Origin: Paragonimus westermani
Lineage: Eukaryota > Platyhelminthes > Trematoda > Plagiorchiida > Troglotrematidae
Assembly (NCBI GenBank): GCA_008508345.1
Contig: QNGE01000758.1
Span: forward strand, 121,315-185,314
Length of the DNA stretch: 64,000 nucleotides
Direction: 5' to 3'
The position numbers and the translations under genes are program-made. Below, piece by piece: positions 20,638 through 33,105 of the stretch. The notes beneath the pieces are model-generated. The model worked only from the letters and a program-made list of their open reading frames with translations. It did no database searches and was not told where the DNA came from. Numbering within the stretch: position 1 is the first letter of the stretch; every line of letters begins with the position of its first letter.

Positions 20638-22106
20638 GAGAATTGTCCCAGACTTACGAAGCAGTCAAACAACTGCTAACCAAGATCGCGGACGATCCTC
20701 AATCCTCCAGCTGCCCAAACATCTCATACGCGGAAGTTCCACAACCGGTGGCGAGTGCATATCCCACAGGGTCACCGTATGCCTTGGTGTTGGGATCCAA
20801 TTTCGGAATGAATAACTGCCCTATGTCTGCTACGGGATCCGACAATTTAATCGCCGGAGCCATCCTAACCAACAGTGGCTCTAATTCTGCCAATTTTCCT
20901 CCTTCACAACTTAGTTCTTTCTCACCTGTCAGCCCCACTGGTTCTGCCGCAACTCCAGTTCCCGTGTTTGGCACCAGTCCGCCATCAGCATTCGCTGCTG
21001 CTGTAGCGGCCATGAGTGCTGCAACATCGTTTTCTCCTTGCAGTAACGGTCGAAATTCGTCTATTCTCAATTCCAACGCAGCAGGTCGTGCCCTAACCGG
21101 TCGTGGCGTTTCGGCTACGGGACACCGCTCGTCTAGCTCACAGATTGGTCATCATTCACAACAAAGTTTGTTAGGTTCAGCAGCCACCCAGTTGGGCGTT
21201 ACTGGATCGACTGCTTATGGGTCTCCTGCGTCCGTCAATTCCGTGTCATCGACTCGTTCAACAATTGGACTAGAAATGGTTCGAAGTATTCTTCGTTCCG
21301 CTGGCTATTCAGACATGGCTACAGAAGAAATCGCGAATGCAATGCATGTTCTGAATTTATACGGTTTTATTTCAATGTCTAGTCTGACGGGCTGTGCTGC
21401 TGGGTCTGCACCCATCTCAACTGCAATGAATAGTGGTCATTTTGCTATGGCTGGTAGTCCGATTGGCGGGTCTCTTTCAGGCTACGTTTCTACCGGCTCA
21501 CAATCTCCAGGTTTCTCCACTGAGATTGGCGGTCACTTCCGCACCCCACGTGGGTTTGGTGGTGCGCCTGCTCAATTTTATACACAGTCAGGACAGCATT
21601 ACCAACCGTATCACAAATCCTCGTCCACCATTGCTAATCAGCCGGTGCATTCGCAGATGAATTCATGTGGTCCAATTGGTTGTTCGTCGATCACGAAATC
21701 TTTAAAATCCCATGATCCTTTGGACTGTTCTATGTCTGCAACGACCAACGTTTGTGAAGCGTCAAACGTTCACACTTCCGAAATTAGTATAAATCTTTAT
21801 CCTGGCGTCGCCTTGAATGACCCGGTGAGCATGCAGAGTCCCGTCTCTTCACCAATCATTGAAACCGGTTCACTCTCGCCCGCACTGGTCAGCAAACTTC
21901 CTCTTAATGGCACGAACATCAATGGCCCAGAAGTCTCACTCAATCACGAGTTCATTCATCGGCTCAGTGACGCCGGTTTTTCGACCAAATTAAAGCCCGA
22001 AAACGGCAGAGCTAATGGTGTTACGAACGGTGGAGCCAGACCAAATAGTTTGTGGGATTTAGGATGCCCTGTATTACAGCAAACCAACTCTTCCACCTCC
22101 ACCTAG
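20638..22106 (+). CDS. NOVA: NOVA-like RNA-binding protein, linker exon to stop
   Basis: Entered in phase 1 from 6294. It opens with ELSQTYEAVKQLLTKI and DDPQSSSCPNISYAEV, the block that follows KH2 in NOVA proteins, with PTGSPYA a little later. A long Ser/Ala/Gly-rich low-complexity stretch follows. Around 21275-21370 there is a conserved island, GLEMVRSILRSAGYSDMATE continuing to ANAMHVLNLYGF, like the helical segment of the NOVA/pasilla linker. The frame stays open to TAG at 22104-22106 with no third KH domain. Either this is a real C-terminus lacking KH3, or the main mRNA leaves at an internal donor; CCCG/GTGAGC at 21824/21825 fits best. The protein should be nuclear and act in alternative splicing. 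The protein family is secure; the 3-prime structure is not. Confidence 0.85.
21821..21830 (+). other. Candidate 5-prime splice site within the linker exon
   Basis: CCCGGTGAGC matches the donor consensus at G/GTGAGC. Use of it would drop the last 93 codons before the stop and allow joining to a KH3 exon farther downstream. No such exon was found in the window, so this remains a prediction. Confidence 0.35.
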
Positions 22107-24019
22107 AATCATCCTCGTGCGTCATTGTTTGGTACGATTCACATCCCATCAGAGAAGTAACTGGTTATTCCAAAATTAATCAGCTGCGTCTCACTAGGTA
22201 TTACAGTTTATTGATACTTTGCTTCCTACCTGTGCCCCCAGCAAAGTTCAGCTCCAGACACATCGTTCATTCAAAACTACCTATCACTACCACAAGCCAT
22301 TTGTGAGACAATACAAGCTCATCTATGCCGCACACTCGTCCGTCCACTCTTCATCTGTCCTGGATGCCTTCTTCGTCTACATCGTTCTCATCTACACCCG
22401 TACGCATGCGGGTACTTCTTAGGAACTCACATGTCGAACTCCCTTATCCTATTCTGTCTCATTCGAAACAATGTCTGCTAACAGATCATATGGATGACGG
22501 ACTTCTTTTTGGAAATATAAGAGCTATGTTTAGCGGTCAGTTGTTCTTCCAGCTCACGTTTCGCTCACCTGGCCTGTGCACTTGAGTCTTCGCCATACAA
22601 CACACCTGTCTTTCGCTTTGCACTTCCATTTTTGTTCCCCCTATTGATTGTTTTTCACACCGTCATTTTTATGGATACGACCAACTTCGGTGCAAATGTT
22701 CTGGCAATAAGATCGGCGCGACTCCAGTTTTTTAGTTCATATTTGTTTAGACCATCGCTCAGTTCCTTGGAAATCCTGATCAGTCTCACCTCGTCCTGCT
22801 TCAGTGTGATCATCTGTCCATCTGCTGTGTTTCACCCTAGATACAATTAAACGGTTCTCAAGCTTTTTGAGCAATTCTATTTTACTTGCTTTGTGGTTAA
22901 GATCATTTCTGCTTTAGCTACAACCTGTGACGGCTTTTGTTAACGACGCCCTGTGATAAACTAGCGCCGATTGGGACAATGTGCATTGATCCTGATTTCT
23001 TATTTACCTCTCCTCGCCTTACTTTATCTGGCAAAGTTTGGATCACGTTGTGTCTTTCTGAAAGCCACCTTGCAATTCTAGACCTTTTTCTTCGGTGCTG
23101 TTCTGCAAGCATCCTTGTTGTTTACTAATTCCATCAGCGAAGCGCGCAGCTGTTCCTCCATCGTGTGCGTAACTGGACAGGTTTTCCTCGATCTCAGAGT
23201 GTTCATTTCAATCTCCATTTCTCTCTGATGTTTCCCTCTGGTTTAGCTTTATGTCCCTGTTTTGTCCTATACGTTTCACTGACTGTTCCATAAAGCTGTG
23301 CGTTGTATTCTACTCTAATGTTCACCTGAATTCTGATCTTTGCATTATCCCACGGTTTTTTTGCGGCATCTCATCGCACTAGGTATTTTATCCACTCGTG
23401 CTATTCACCCTATCCAGCAGTCTTTCTGTCACAATTTTGCTGTGCGTCCAACTTTTTTGTCGCATCGTCCTGCAAACAACCTTTCAGTTGCATCATGTAT
23501 CATCCTACTTTTTTAGATACGGTACACCCAATCATCACACATTGACCATTCTTATTTTCTCACGTGCCCCTCCCCATCTCACCTGTTTCTCATTGCTTTC
23601 ACGCGGCGCATCATGAGTTTGGCATCTACTATGTGATTCTGTTTTCAATGATATTGCAGTGTTTGCATTGGGGGGGGGGAGGTTGCTCACTCCAAATACT
23701 GATCACTATTAAAAAGGACGCAGACGAATTCGTTCATCTCTAGGCTGCGGTGTGCAAGACTTACTTTCGGTCAGACTGATACATGATATTCTTACGAGTT
23801 TTTTTCCGCTCAAGCGGTTTGTGCGTTTGGTTACGATGTGCTCGCAGTTCACAAGTTAGTTTTTAAAGCAACGAAGGTTTATTTCCCCATATTGTAACCG
23901 ACACGTCATTCTATGCTTATTTTTGGCAATAGAGCTGATTTAGCGATCCAGAATCTTTCATTCAAGCCCTAACTAATAACTGACTGACTCTACACTTTAG
24001 AACCCATTGCGAGAAATCT
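22107..24019 (+). other. Possible 3-prime UTR, pyrimidine-rich
   Basis: After the TAG the + strand is C/T-rich to about 23650, with no transposon hallmarks and only short frames. A ten-base G run lies at 23670-23679. This would suit a long 3-prime UTR of the form ending at 22106. The nearest clear polyadenylation hexamer I saw is at 24173-24178. It could equally be intron. Confidence 0.35.
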
Positions 24020-24099
24020 GGGCTCCGGCTAGTTTCCAACCGACGACAGAAACTGTATGCCTAAACGTGGCGAGCATTATACCAGCTAAGCCACGAAAC
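24020..24099 (-). repeat. Decayed tRNA-like (SINE-type) sequence
   Basis: The minus strand reads TGGCTTAGCTGG (24093-24082), a perfect match to the internal A-box pattern of tRNA genes, and about 45 bases later GGTTGGAAACTAG, one base away from a B box (GGTTCGAA). The ends do not pair into an acceptor stem, so it is not a working tRNA. Origin from a tRNA-derived SINE or tRNA pseudogene is an inference. Confidence 0.5.
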
Positions 24100-24172
24100 T
24101 ACGCTGTCAAATGCACGTGACTGCGCAAACGCGTAGCAAACTCTTGTCTTTATGTAGGTTCTGTGATCGTAA

Positions 24173-24178
24173 AATAAA
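24173..24178 (+). terminator. AATAAA hexamer
   Basis: A canonical polyadenylation signal about 2.07 kb after the NOVA stop codon. A tRNA-like fragment on the other strand lies between. The hexamer is common by chance in DNA of this composition. Confidence 0.2.
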
Positions 24179-26989
24179 GTGTGACTCAGGATCATGGTCC
24201 ACTTGCTTATTGTCATTAGAGTGGAATTACGATTGACCTCAAAAATTCGACACTTTTTTAGAGTATTGTGGCTATTGTTATCACCTTGAAGACTTCAGCT
24301 TACCACGTGTTTCTGTTTGGCCTATAATGGAGTGAGTTACTTCGACTCGACTTCTCGTAACGAACTTTAAGGTTTCATGATTGTTCACCCGATTGGTTGC
24401 GCATTTCTAAGCAAGCTTTATACTTGAGATTTTGCTGCGCTCTATCCGTTTCACACTGAATTGATCGGTTTGATGTCGTAATACGAGTCTGGACAGATTA
24501 AGCATGTCTCAGTTGCTGCATGTTAGATGGTTTCCACTACATGCATATGATCATGTTGCCGCGTAAGCAGCAGTATCAAGAATAGGAAAGCTTTCATAAC
24601 CAAACAGGTTTTTCTTCTATCCCTATTTTGATGTTGTAATCGGTTGGCTACTTACCGGTCCCTTCCGTCTATATCAAGAAATGTCTTCTTATCCTGTGTC
24701 ACCGCATGGTGTCGTCAATATAATGTAGCTATTGCAATGAACGCTGGACGCATCGTGTGACAAAATGGGTGTGAAATACCGAGTTGGATACGATGACACT
24801 GTCGTTTAGGGATATAACGAAGATATTCCTGTTTGACGAGCTTAAGTTTTAAGTTGGGGTTAGCGAAAACAATATAAGGATTGTATTTTCCAGAAAGTTT
24901 GGTCATTTCTGGTGCAACCTGTTTTCACTCGGAGGTTACAAGCGAGAAATTGCATTTGTAGGTGTTCGCTGTTTGTGTGCGTTGTGCCTGTTTGCAACCA
25001 GGGTCGTAATCAATATATCGGCCCGATGTGAATAATGTATAAGCTGCTATGAGATGTGGTAGTTCATATTAATATGCACCATTTGACCCGGTAAGGGACA
25101 ATATGTGAAATTTTTATCGAGAAGAAAACGCCGTTTAGGTCGTTATTTAAAAAAATCAATAGGACAGACAATCCTGGTGGCGGGTGAACTTATCGCCAGC
25201 AGTAAGAAGACGAAAAAGCAACGGTGTTGGTAAATCATACTGGCAATACACCGGTTGGTAGGATACACAACGGTTTTTGCATATATGAGACAAATGGTTA
25301 ACTGCATAATTGGTATGTATATGCGGTTCCAGTTTACTACATCATTAAATGATAACCGAATTTATGTTTTATATGCTGGTTTAGTGAACACTAAACCAGT
25401 CACAATTTGCAATCCACTTGTTCGATCTTTAATTCACTGGTTGCGTCATAGTTCAACCTTGTACGCAAACTTAAGCTCTCAACTACAGATTATTGGTCTC
25501 GGAGACCTTTGCTCGAAAGACGAACACAAAAATTTTCTTCTTACGAATCAAACCCTCAACGGACAACGCAGTTAAAGGATACAGGTTTTATCGGTCGGTG
25601 ACACTACTTTCAACGTTTAATCAGATTCGTGTTATCGGCCCATCACCCGAGCACCAACGCAGTTCAGTCTACCCAAGAACGGACTATTGGGTCGCGGTCA
25701 CATTCCGCGATGAGTCTTAGTGTGTCTCCTGACCTCTTCTGCTACCGTTTTCTGGTATGCTGTACTGACCTGTGGGTCTATGTTGACTAGGACATCGGAA
25801 CAACCAGGTTCGATTATTTCGGATGAGCTCAAGGGCAGTGGCCAGATGAAAGGCAGCTGCACTCGTAGGGTTGTATGCCACACTACTAACTGAGTGGGAG
25901 AGCTAAAGTAGTGAGGCACGGTGCTGTGGGCGTACGGCAGAACCATTTTTACAGTTGCTGTACACATGCCCTCTGAATGAGAAAAGGAGAGTTAGATAAG
26001 GTACCTTCAAACAACGAACACTCCGGTCGTTCACTGATCGACCGTGACCACCGGTGTGTTATTCTTAACAGTCAAAAAACCTAAGGTTCTCCTCAGAAGC
26101 TTGTAACTTTGAACAGTTCTACTGCGCAGAGCGTTAATCGGAAGTCACTGTCATTCATTGCACTCTTGAGTGGCGTTATTCCTTACTGCCAGGTGATTCG
26201 GACTCTTGAATCACTGGCTGTGAGTGGAGTGCCCAGAAAACCGCATTGTTGTCTTGCATGCAAGGTTTTTGACTCAAGCTCCATATTGGGTCTCTCAAGC
26301 CACCCCAGGCTATGTCCGCACGCTGTGAATCGATGCAGCACCGGATGTCCGAAAGATTTCATTGATCGTGATAGAACTGAGTCACTACAACATCATTGCT
26401 GCAGCCTTAAGTGAGGCGATATTTGCAGACCAAGATAACCTCCGAGATGCAGGCCCTGGTTAAAACCTCTTCTTAATCGACCCCCCGATAGATATTGTTA
26501 GGAGCACGCTTTGTAATCGCTAACTGCGTCACTTCTGTGATGACAGGCGAATCGCACAGCATCAGCGCTCAGTTCATGTTAGTGCGCCTAAGATTCGGTC
26601 TAGGTAAGCCTTGGTATTTTTGTTTCAGTTATGTATCATATCGGTGATGAAGAGGACCAGTACAATGGTCAGCTCTACCCACATCCCACTCGACACCGGC
26701 GGTTATACGGTTGATTCCTTTGATCGAGGTTAATGCGCGGTTTCGTGCGACTCCACAGCCTGACCAGAAATCTTCACACCTCGCGACTCTGAAGCAGTCA
26801 CTGGGGACGCTGACCGTCTGCTTCACATATGTTCTGTTCAGACTTTCACTATCGTAAACACTGGAGATCAGCTGCGAAGAATATTAAGAACTAAACTCAC
26901 TCACAAAGAGGTCATTTGCTTGATTGTGTGAGCATGTGGCAACTCAACATTCGTGGAGTACGTATCACTCGACTGTACCGTAAAGCACA
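24179..26989. other. No gene recognised
   Basis: Contains only short frames (for example 25255-25575 and 26109-26414) without known domains. A perfect 24-bp palindrome sits at 25376-25399. Part of 26600-26950 may be worn endonuclease of the LINE that follows, but I could not align it convincingly. Confidence 0.45.
25376..25399. repeat. Perfect 11-bp inverted repeat, 2-base loop
   Basis: CTGGTTTAGTG, then AA, then CACTAAACCAG: the arms are fully complementary. No run of T follows and no gene lies close by. It could be a remnant of a terminal inverted repeat or chance. Confidence 0.85.
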
Positions 26990-28260
26990 ACCTAGTCGTG
27001 ACGAAGATTTCTGTTCAGTTTGCGAGTCCGTCTGTTGTAGAACAGCCATACAATGAGGGAATCTGGATGTTAAGTGATCGTAGAGTTCAAACAGGAGGAC
27101 GGACTTTTAACTTCCAGCTGTCATTCATCTCAAAGACACGTAGCACCCACTATCATTGACGGTAGATGGCAGCATCTTAACGAGCAGATCTCAAAGGCCG
27201 CCATCGGTATTCAATGACAAAGTTTCCCAGACAGGTTTAGCGACAATGATGGAATCATCCCGAGCTTAATACGAGAGAATACTAAAGCATACGCAGTTTC
27301 CACAACTGGCCCAAATCGTGAATACAAAAGCACTAAATTCCGGAGCGTTCTCCATCAACTTGTCGAACGGCTTTGAGGAAGCAATGACGATTGGCGGAAA
27401 AAATAAAGCGAGTTAATGCAGAGCCAACTACATACAGTATTCTATGATTCGTTTAAGGGAGTATTTGTCCGTCAGTTCGATCTACTGAAGTGCCGATTGA
27501 CGTAGACTCTGTCGCTTCGTGCACACAACTAGAGAACAGTGTGAAAGCCTGGTGGAGACACTTCGATAACCCACTAGACCGGCCGGCACGAATATGAAAG
27601 TGCGCTGAGCTTAGTTACGATCCATCTTAGTATATACTTGACCGTAATACTAACGGTTATTCTTCATAAGCCATAAGACATTGTCCAAGTTGAATACCGC
27701 ACGGATAGTGAATTTACAATATTTAGACGCTCCAAGACTTGTGCAAGTCGGCCATTTACATACTATGGTTTGCAAATGATAGTGCGTTTTTCGTGCACAG
27801 TGAGCAATAAGTACGGCGACTGGCCACAGCTCTTGTGATCACTGCATCCAAAGTCGGGCAAAGCCTTTTCTTTCTTTCAACCTTCTCCAGGCTGAGCTAC
27901 GATTCAGACCGTATACATCGGACCAGTGTGAATGATGGCTCAAATTACTACTCGGATAGCAATCTGTTAATGGGTCTCTTCATGAACGGCAGATTACAAG
28001 GTCTCGTATACAATGAAAGGGTTGCTTCGGATGTCTTAAAAGACGTGTCCAGAAGAATCGTAATCTTCAGATGAAAATTAAGCTGCCTGCCTACCGGTTG
28101 GTTGTGCTGTTCGTGGTGCTGTGCGACGGTGAAACTTGAGCATTGTCAACGAAACACGCAGTGTCTGAGTCATATCCATTTACAATTTCTGGGCACATTT
28201 TCGGTATTCATTGGTCGGGCATGTTTCCGAACACGGAAGTGCTTCGGCAAATAGATTAGT
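26990..28260 (+). mobile_element. Heavily decayed APE-type LINE relic
   Basis: Recognised by order rather than by any open frame. + strand pieces: KHNLVVTKISVQFAS (end of endonuclease, about 26990), RWQHLNEQISKAAIGI (about 27166), FRSVLHQLVERL (about 27340), VKAWWRHFDNPLDRPA (about 27543), CLKRRVQKN with LPAYRLVVLFVVLCDGET (about 28030-28130), and a stretch ending FPNTEVLRQID (about 28250). These line up with the endonuclease-RT linker and the RT thumb of the other LINEs. The RT palm between them is unreadable. It is older than the other copies. Confidence 0.62.
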
Positions 28261-31200
28261 GTATGGATTGATCGATTAATTTATGGGCTTAATACGTTTG
28301 ATTATTCTTGACTTTTACTGCTATTACGTGTGGCAACTGATGAGAACATACGATGTGGTACTACCAGCTTGAAAAATCGGTCTTCCTATTTCTTTATTCA
28401 AGTTGGTAACCGGGATAAGTGTTTTATAGACGTGGAGGGGTCTGAACCCATTCTGGTGCTCAGCTAACTTCGTTGACTAAAGCTCATACGTCGGATAACT
28501 GACGAATATATCCAGAAGCGGATGCCATACAAAAAGTTAACTCATATCAGCGAAGTCCTGGACAGCAGAAACAGCAATACAACGAAGTTATTCATGTCCT
28601 TCACGGTTCGATGTAGATTTCAGATCGCGGGAAGACACTGTCTTGAACCGGACCGTTTATGTGAGTGTGATTCGGACGACGTCCGAAAACTCACTCAGTG
28701 ATAACTGTGTAACTATGATTTCAAGCCCATGGTACACTAAGGAACTATGGACGTCTGGTTGAATGCGCTGGCCGGCTCGAATTATTAAGCCATCGGCGTA
28801 CTCGTGGTATCGTAGCAACCAGCAATCATAATCTTGAGGTAAACTACTTGCTTTCTCTCTCAGAAACCTGATTCATGACGGTCCACAACCCCTTTTTATG
28901 TTCAGCTTTGCCAGTGCACTGCGTCCTAAAGGTTTTGCCTTGTTTCTCACGAAAAACTCAATTCCGTTTCTGCCTGTCATTCCATATAAAATGCAGAAAT
29001 CTATATGGAAACACCTCTTTCCTCATACGCAGAATATTTATTCATCTCTCCAGCTCAATTGTCATCATTTACAAGTCACTACATTGTCTGTGAGAGGCGA
29101 GAGTTCCACTTTTACTTCAGTTTGCCATCTGGCTAACCAGTGGTGGCCGACTGGACTACACAGGTGTCCATTCATACGCCTCTTATCCCTATTTCTGAGG
29201 GTCCACAGTGGATACTGAGTGCAAAGATGGAATCTCAATTGATGCAGTGCGGACCACTTTTAGCGGTGTATTTTCACAGGTGTCCTTTGACTTCGGTAAC
29301 CGTGACAGGCAGATCCGAATAGAAATGCCGTCAACGTTGTATGTATATTAACGACATCGCAAATACCAACACCCATGTAGCGGAATTGCTGACACCCAGC
29401 TGTCAAGAGTGAAAGACCTACGCGTTGATCTGACAACCAAGGGCTCTGATCAACTCGGTAGGAATCGGTAACTAATTCTCATCTGGTTGTGCGTAGTTTG
29501 TGCGCGCGAATCACAGCGTTGAACATCGGCGTATTACTGCATCGAAATTTCCATACACAGGCTAAATGAAACAGTTAGAAATCCCGTGTATCCTCCATCA
29601 ATCTCAGTCGTGCTGTCTTTGGGGTCCGAAATAACGGATAATGAGCTTTGTTTTCACTGGTACTTAAATCTACCAGCAAAAATGTGTTGATATTTATTCC
29701 GAATTTTGTCAGCTGAAAGGATACCACGGAATCAATTATGGTGAACTCTGAATATAAATAATGGTTTACTGTTCTTTGGGCCCCTACATTCTCGTCTCAT
29801 CTATCATTGTAGTTTTTTGTTTGGTTATATCATTCGACGTCCCATTTTTAGAACCATTACAACAGCGCTATAATCGACAAAATGTACTTCGGGTAACACT
29901 ATTGCAAATGCAGTGTGGAAGTAACGTTACGTTACTTTTGATACTAAGGCCACTTATACCGAAATTCTACTGAATGGAGCATCATCATTGTAGACCGGCT
30001 TGACTGTACTACTCAGCAACCGGGAACCACATCAAATTTATCCTACTACTGGTCGCCCTAAAGATACCCAAACGAGTAGGTGTTTTTTTTCGGCTGTTCT
30101 TTATATAAACTGGGCGTGATAATCCTCGAGGTAACAACTTTTATTTCGCTCTATTCTGTTACTCAGCCTGAGGATTATTTGATCCTGATCACCAATTACA
30201 GTAATTCTTCTCGCACTTGACAGTGCATTTATTCAAGTGCTGAATGTTTCCTCAATAGAGTCTGCTCAGTAGCTGGAGGAGAAAAAGTGGATGTGGAAAG
30301 CGACATACTACTTGGCAATTCGTACCCTAGAAATTCTTCTGTGTGTGTGTGCTTCATAATCAGCGGGTCGCCACAAGATTCTGAATATTTTACAGACCAG
30401 GCTGAGCTATTGCACCAAACACTCGTACGCATGCGCGCGAACTCCCGTGAATCATGGACTTGCTACCATTTATGTGATACTCCATCTGGTTGAAACCAAC
30501 TTGGTAAGACTTTTGCCGAGCGATGTGTCCAGGTTTGATTTAGTTCAACCAATAGTAAGTGGGCTTGAATGGCAATGGGTAACACGTTCCATCATCTTTG
30601 GATACCGACACTTGAATTCGTCGTAAACACTTTGTGCACTGAAGGCAGAAGAATTCGACAGGACTGCTCTACTTCCTGAGCGTCTGTATGTTTCACCATT
30701 CACGCAGTGTTCAATACTTACCATCTTGTCGAAGCGAACCTCCAGGTTTTATTTCGAGATGAACAGTGAAATAATCCAATTCTGGTCACAGAGTTCTGCA
30801 AACGAGTGTACACCAGTTATCATGATAAACTGCTAACCAAGGGCCTACCTACTATAGATGGAACCTGTATGAAGCACCAGACCTGATCACTTCGTTCAAT
30901 GTTGTTCTAATCAAACTTTCCCGAGCGCAGTAAGGAATCCTAAATAGAACAGCGAGGTGCTCTTATTTCGTGAATGTTTAAGTAAGTGCGCACGTACCTT
31001 CAGTTTTAAACTTCTCACTCTAGTCGGCAAACTGTTTAGGAACTTGCGTGTCACTCAATGTAATCGCATCCTAGTGGCTGAACCAATTTCCTTAATATAC
31101 AGCCTGAATCGATAATGTTTAGTTCACTAGCATTCAAAGCCACTACTAATCAAGAGTGTTGGAAATCTTCCGTCATAAGCTTTTAAAAAATTTGATCGTA

Positions 31201-32129
31201 GTCGTCAAAAGTGATAGTTAAAACGCTAACGAATACTTGATACAATCGAACCGTATTATACGGAATTCATTAAATCCAGCGGAAATCTGTTATTCCCAGT
31301 CATCCGTTGGTCTAAGTATGCACGTTTTTGTTGTAATAGGATTTCGTTATGCCCGTTCTCTTTGTAAACCTGTTTGGTGACATGCGTCCGATGTTTGCTA
31401 CCTCAGCTGTCACACGCTTTCAACAGTGACATGGAAACCAGGCCTACCAGTGAAACCATGATACAGCCTATGACTGGGTAATAATCCTGTCGATATCGTT
31501 GTAAAGGTAGCACTCATGTGTTAAGTAATGCTGTGGAACACCAACTGGTCAGATATTGTCAGCTTCCAACCAAACAACGAGGTCGCTGTACGGAGACCAA
31601 ATCTGTTGTCGGAATCTTCTCACTGAAACTGAATTAACAGTGAAATGAGCAACTGTTTTACGTGAATCCTTCGCGAGCTGATACAGCTACGGATTGTTTG
31701 TCCAAATATGGCGCGATACCGCCGTGACAACGTTCATCTCAACGCTCTACCCGAATCGCATGGGACCAACATGACTACTGAAATTACGATCACTGAATAT
31801 GACCGTGACAAGTCAAACTTCAGAGAGAGAAGAGTGAGTCGGCAGTCGTGAGTAAGCACGCAGCATGTGTACTGGAGGGTTAACGTGGGTGTGTGACAGT
31901 GTGGATGGGAAATTGATCAAGCACCAACATATCTGTACCGTGACTGTACCCGATTTAGTCATGAGGCGAAACGCGTAGCAAACAGCACATTTATACGGGC
32001 TCGCTGGAGGCAGAACATCAGTAGGGTGAGTGATGGTAATTATTAATATCAGGTTAGTCAGACTCCTGAGGTCTAATTATCTAATACCAGTAACTTGGGT
32101 TATAAGCGTTTTTGAAGAAATCGATACTC
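28261..32129. other. No gene recognised
   Basis: Several short frames (28875-29322, 29761-29973, 30287-30493) show no domain I can name. No LTRs, long repeats or tRNA-like boxes were found. It could be intron or intergenic DNA holding further worn-out transposons. Confidence 0.45.
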
Positions 32130-33105
32130 CTACCTAACAGATCGTTCCGGGCTATTGACACAAGGTTCAGTGTTTTGACCAGATGTTTTTGTCAGTATAA
32201 CGGGAGTGAGTGTAAGCGGATTGCAATGACGTCTGCGATGGCTAGTAGACGACCTTTGACCCACTTCGATTGTCCTCCACAGACTCGATAGATCAACTTG
32301 AACGAATCGGCCGGGTTGATCAAATATTTTGATCCAACTAAGTGTGCAGCGACTGCCGAAGAGCAAGCCTTTATCGGTCCTCAAGCTAGCCATGCGGGAT
32401 GATGCTCCCGGGTGCGTCCAAATAATCGCCTTGTTGTGCGGCTTATGTAGCTTGTTCCACAGGAATGAACGAAACGCAGGGAAGTAACACGTGCAGGCAA
32501 TACATCTTTTCAAATGAGGACGCAAGACTGGTGTGCAGAAAAATCGAACACGCTGTTGAGCCGCAAAATTGGTTCTATTAAATAATACGTTGAATCTCTT
32601 GGTTATATTTACAGCATTGCTATCACATTCGAATGACACCGAAGTGTAGACAGGTTTTTTGTTTACAATTTGCGGTATATCTACCTTTGTGGTAATTACC
32701 CTATTATTACAGATAAACTGTCCTCGAGAGCCACTTTCAAGGAGCGTGTTAAATATAAACTGTTTTCCCTCACCTATACTGTCATTTGAACATATTTTCA
32801 CGGCTCTATCCAGTAAACACCGGACCAAGTTCTTCGTTTGTTTTAAAGGTACAAAGCTATTGAAATTGGCATGTTGTCCTGACCAGGTTGTTTCACGATA
32901 CACTTTGCGTTGTATTGCACAATTCTCACGGTGTAAACTAAACACGTCTAAAAACGCTCTACCTACGGATGATCCGAGTTCCAAAGGGAAGTGGATATTT
33001 TTGTTGGCACAGCTGAACTCTGTCAGTGTTTCACTGAGGCACTTAGATTCACCTGCCATGCAAATCATACTGTCTGCATAACGTTCACAAAAAGCCAATG
33101 ATTTT
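32130..33105 (-). mobile_element. Penelope-like element relic
   Basis: A 322-codon minus frame (33098-32130) starts inside an RT: ERYADSMICMAGES is motif C, with Ser in place of the second catalytic Asp. It continues with RAFLDVFSLHR, HANFNSFVPLKQTKNLVRCL and KKPVYTSVSFECDSNAVNI, a series specific to the RT thumb-to-linker of Penelope-like elements. After a frameshift near 32450 another frame reads SYISRTTRRLFGRTREHHPA, the start of the GIY-YIG endonuclease, which in active elements nicks target DNA; the LFGS block and later residues follow in mixed frames. The RT upstream of motif C is missing, so the copy is 5-prime truncated as well as frameshifted. No terminal repeats were seen. Confidence 0.85.
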
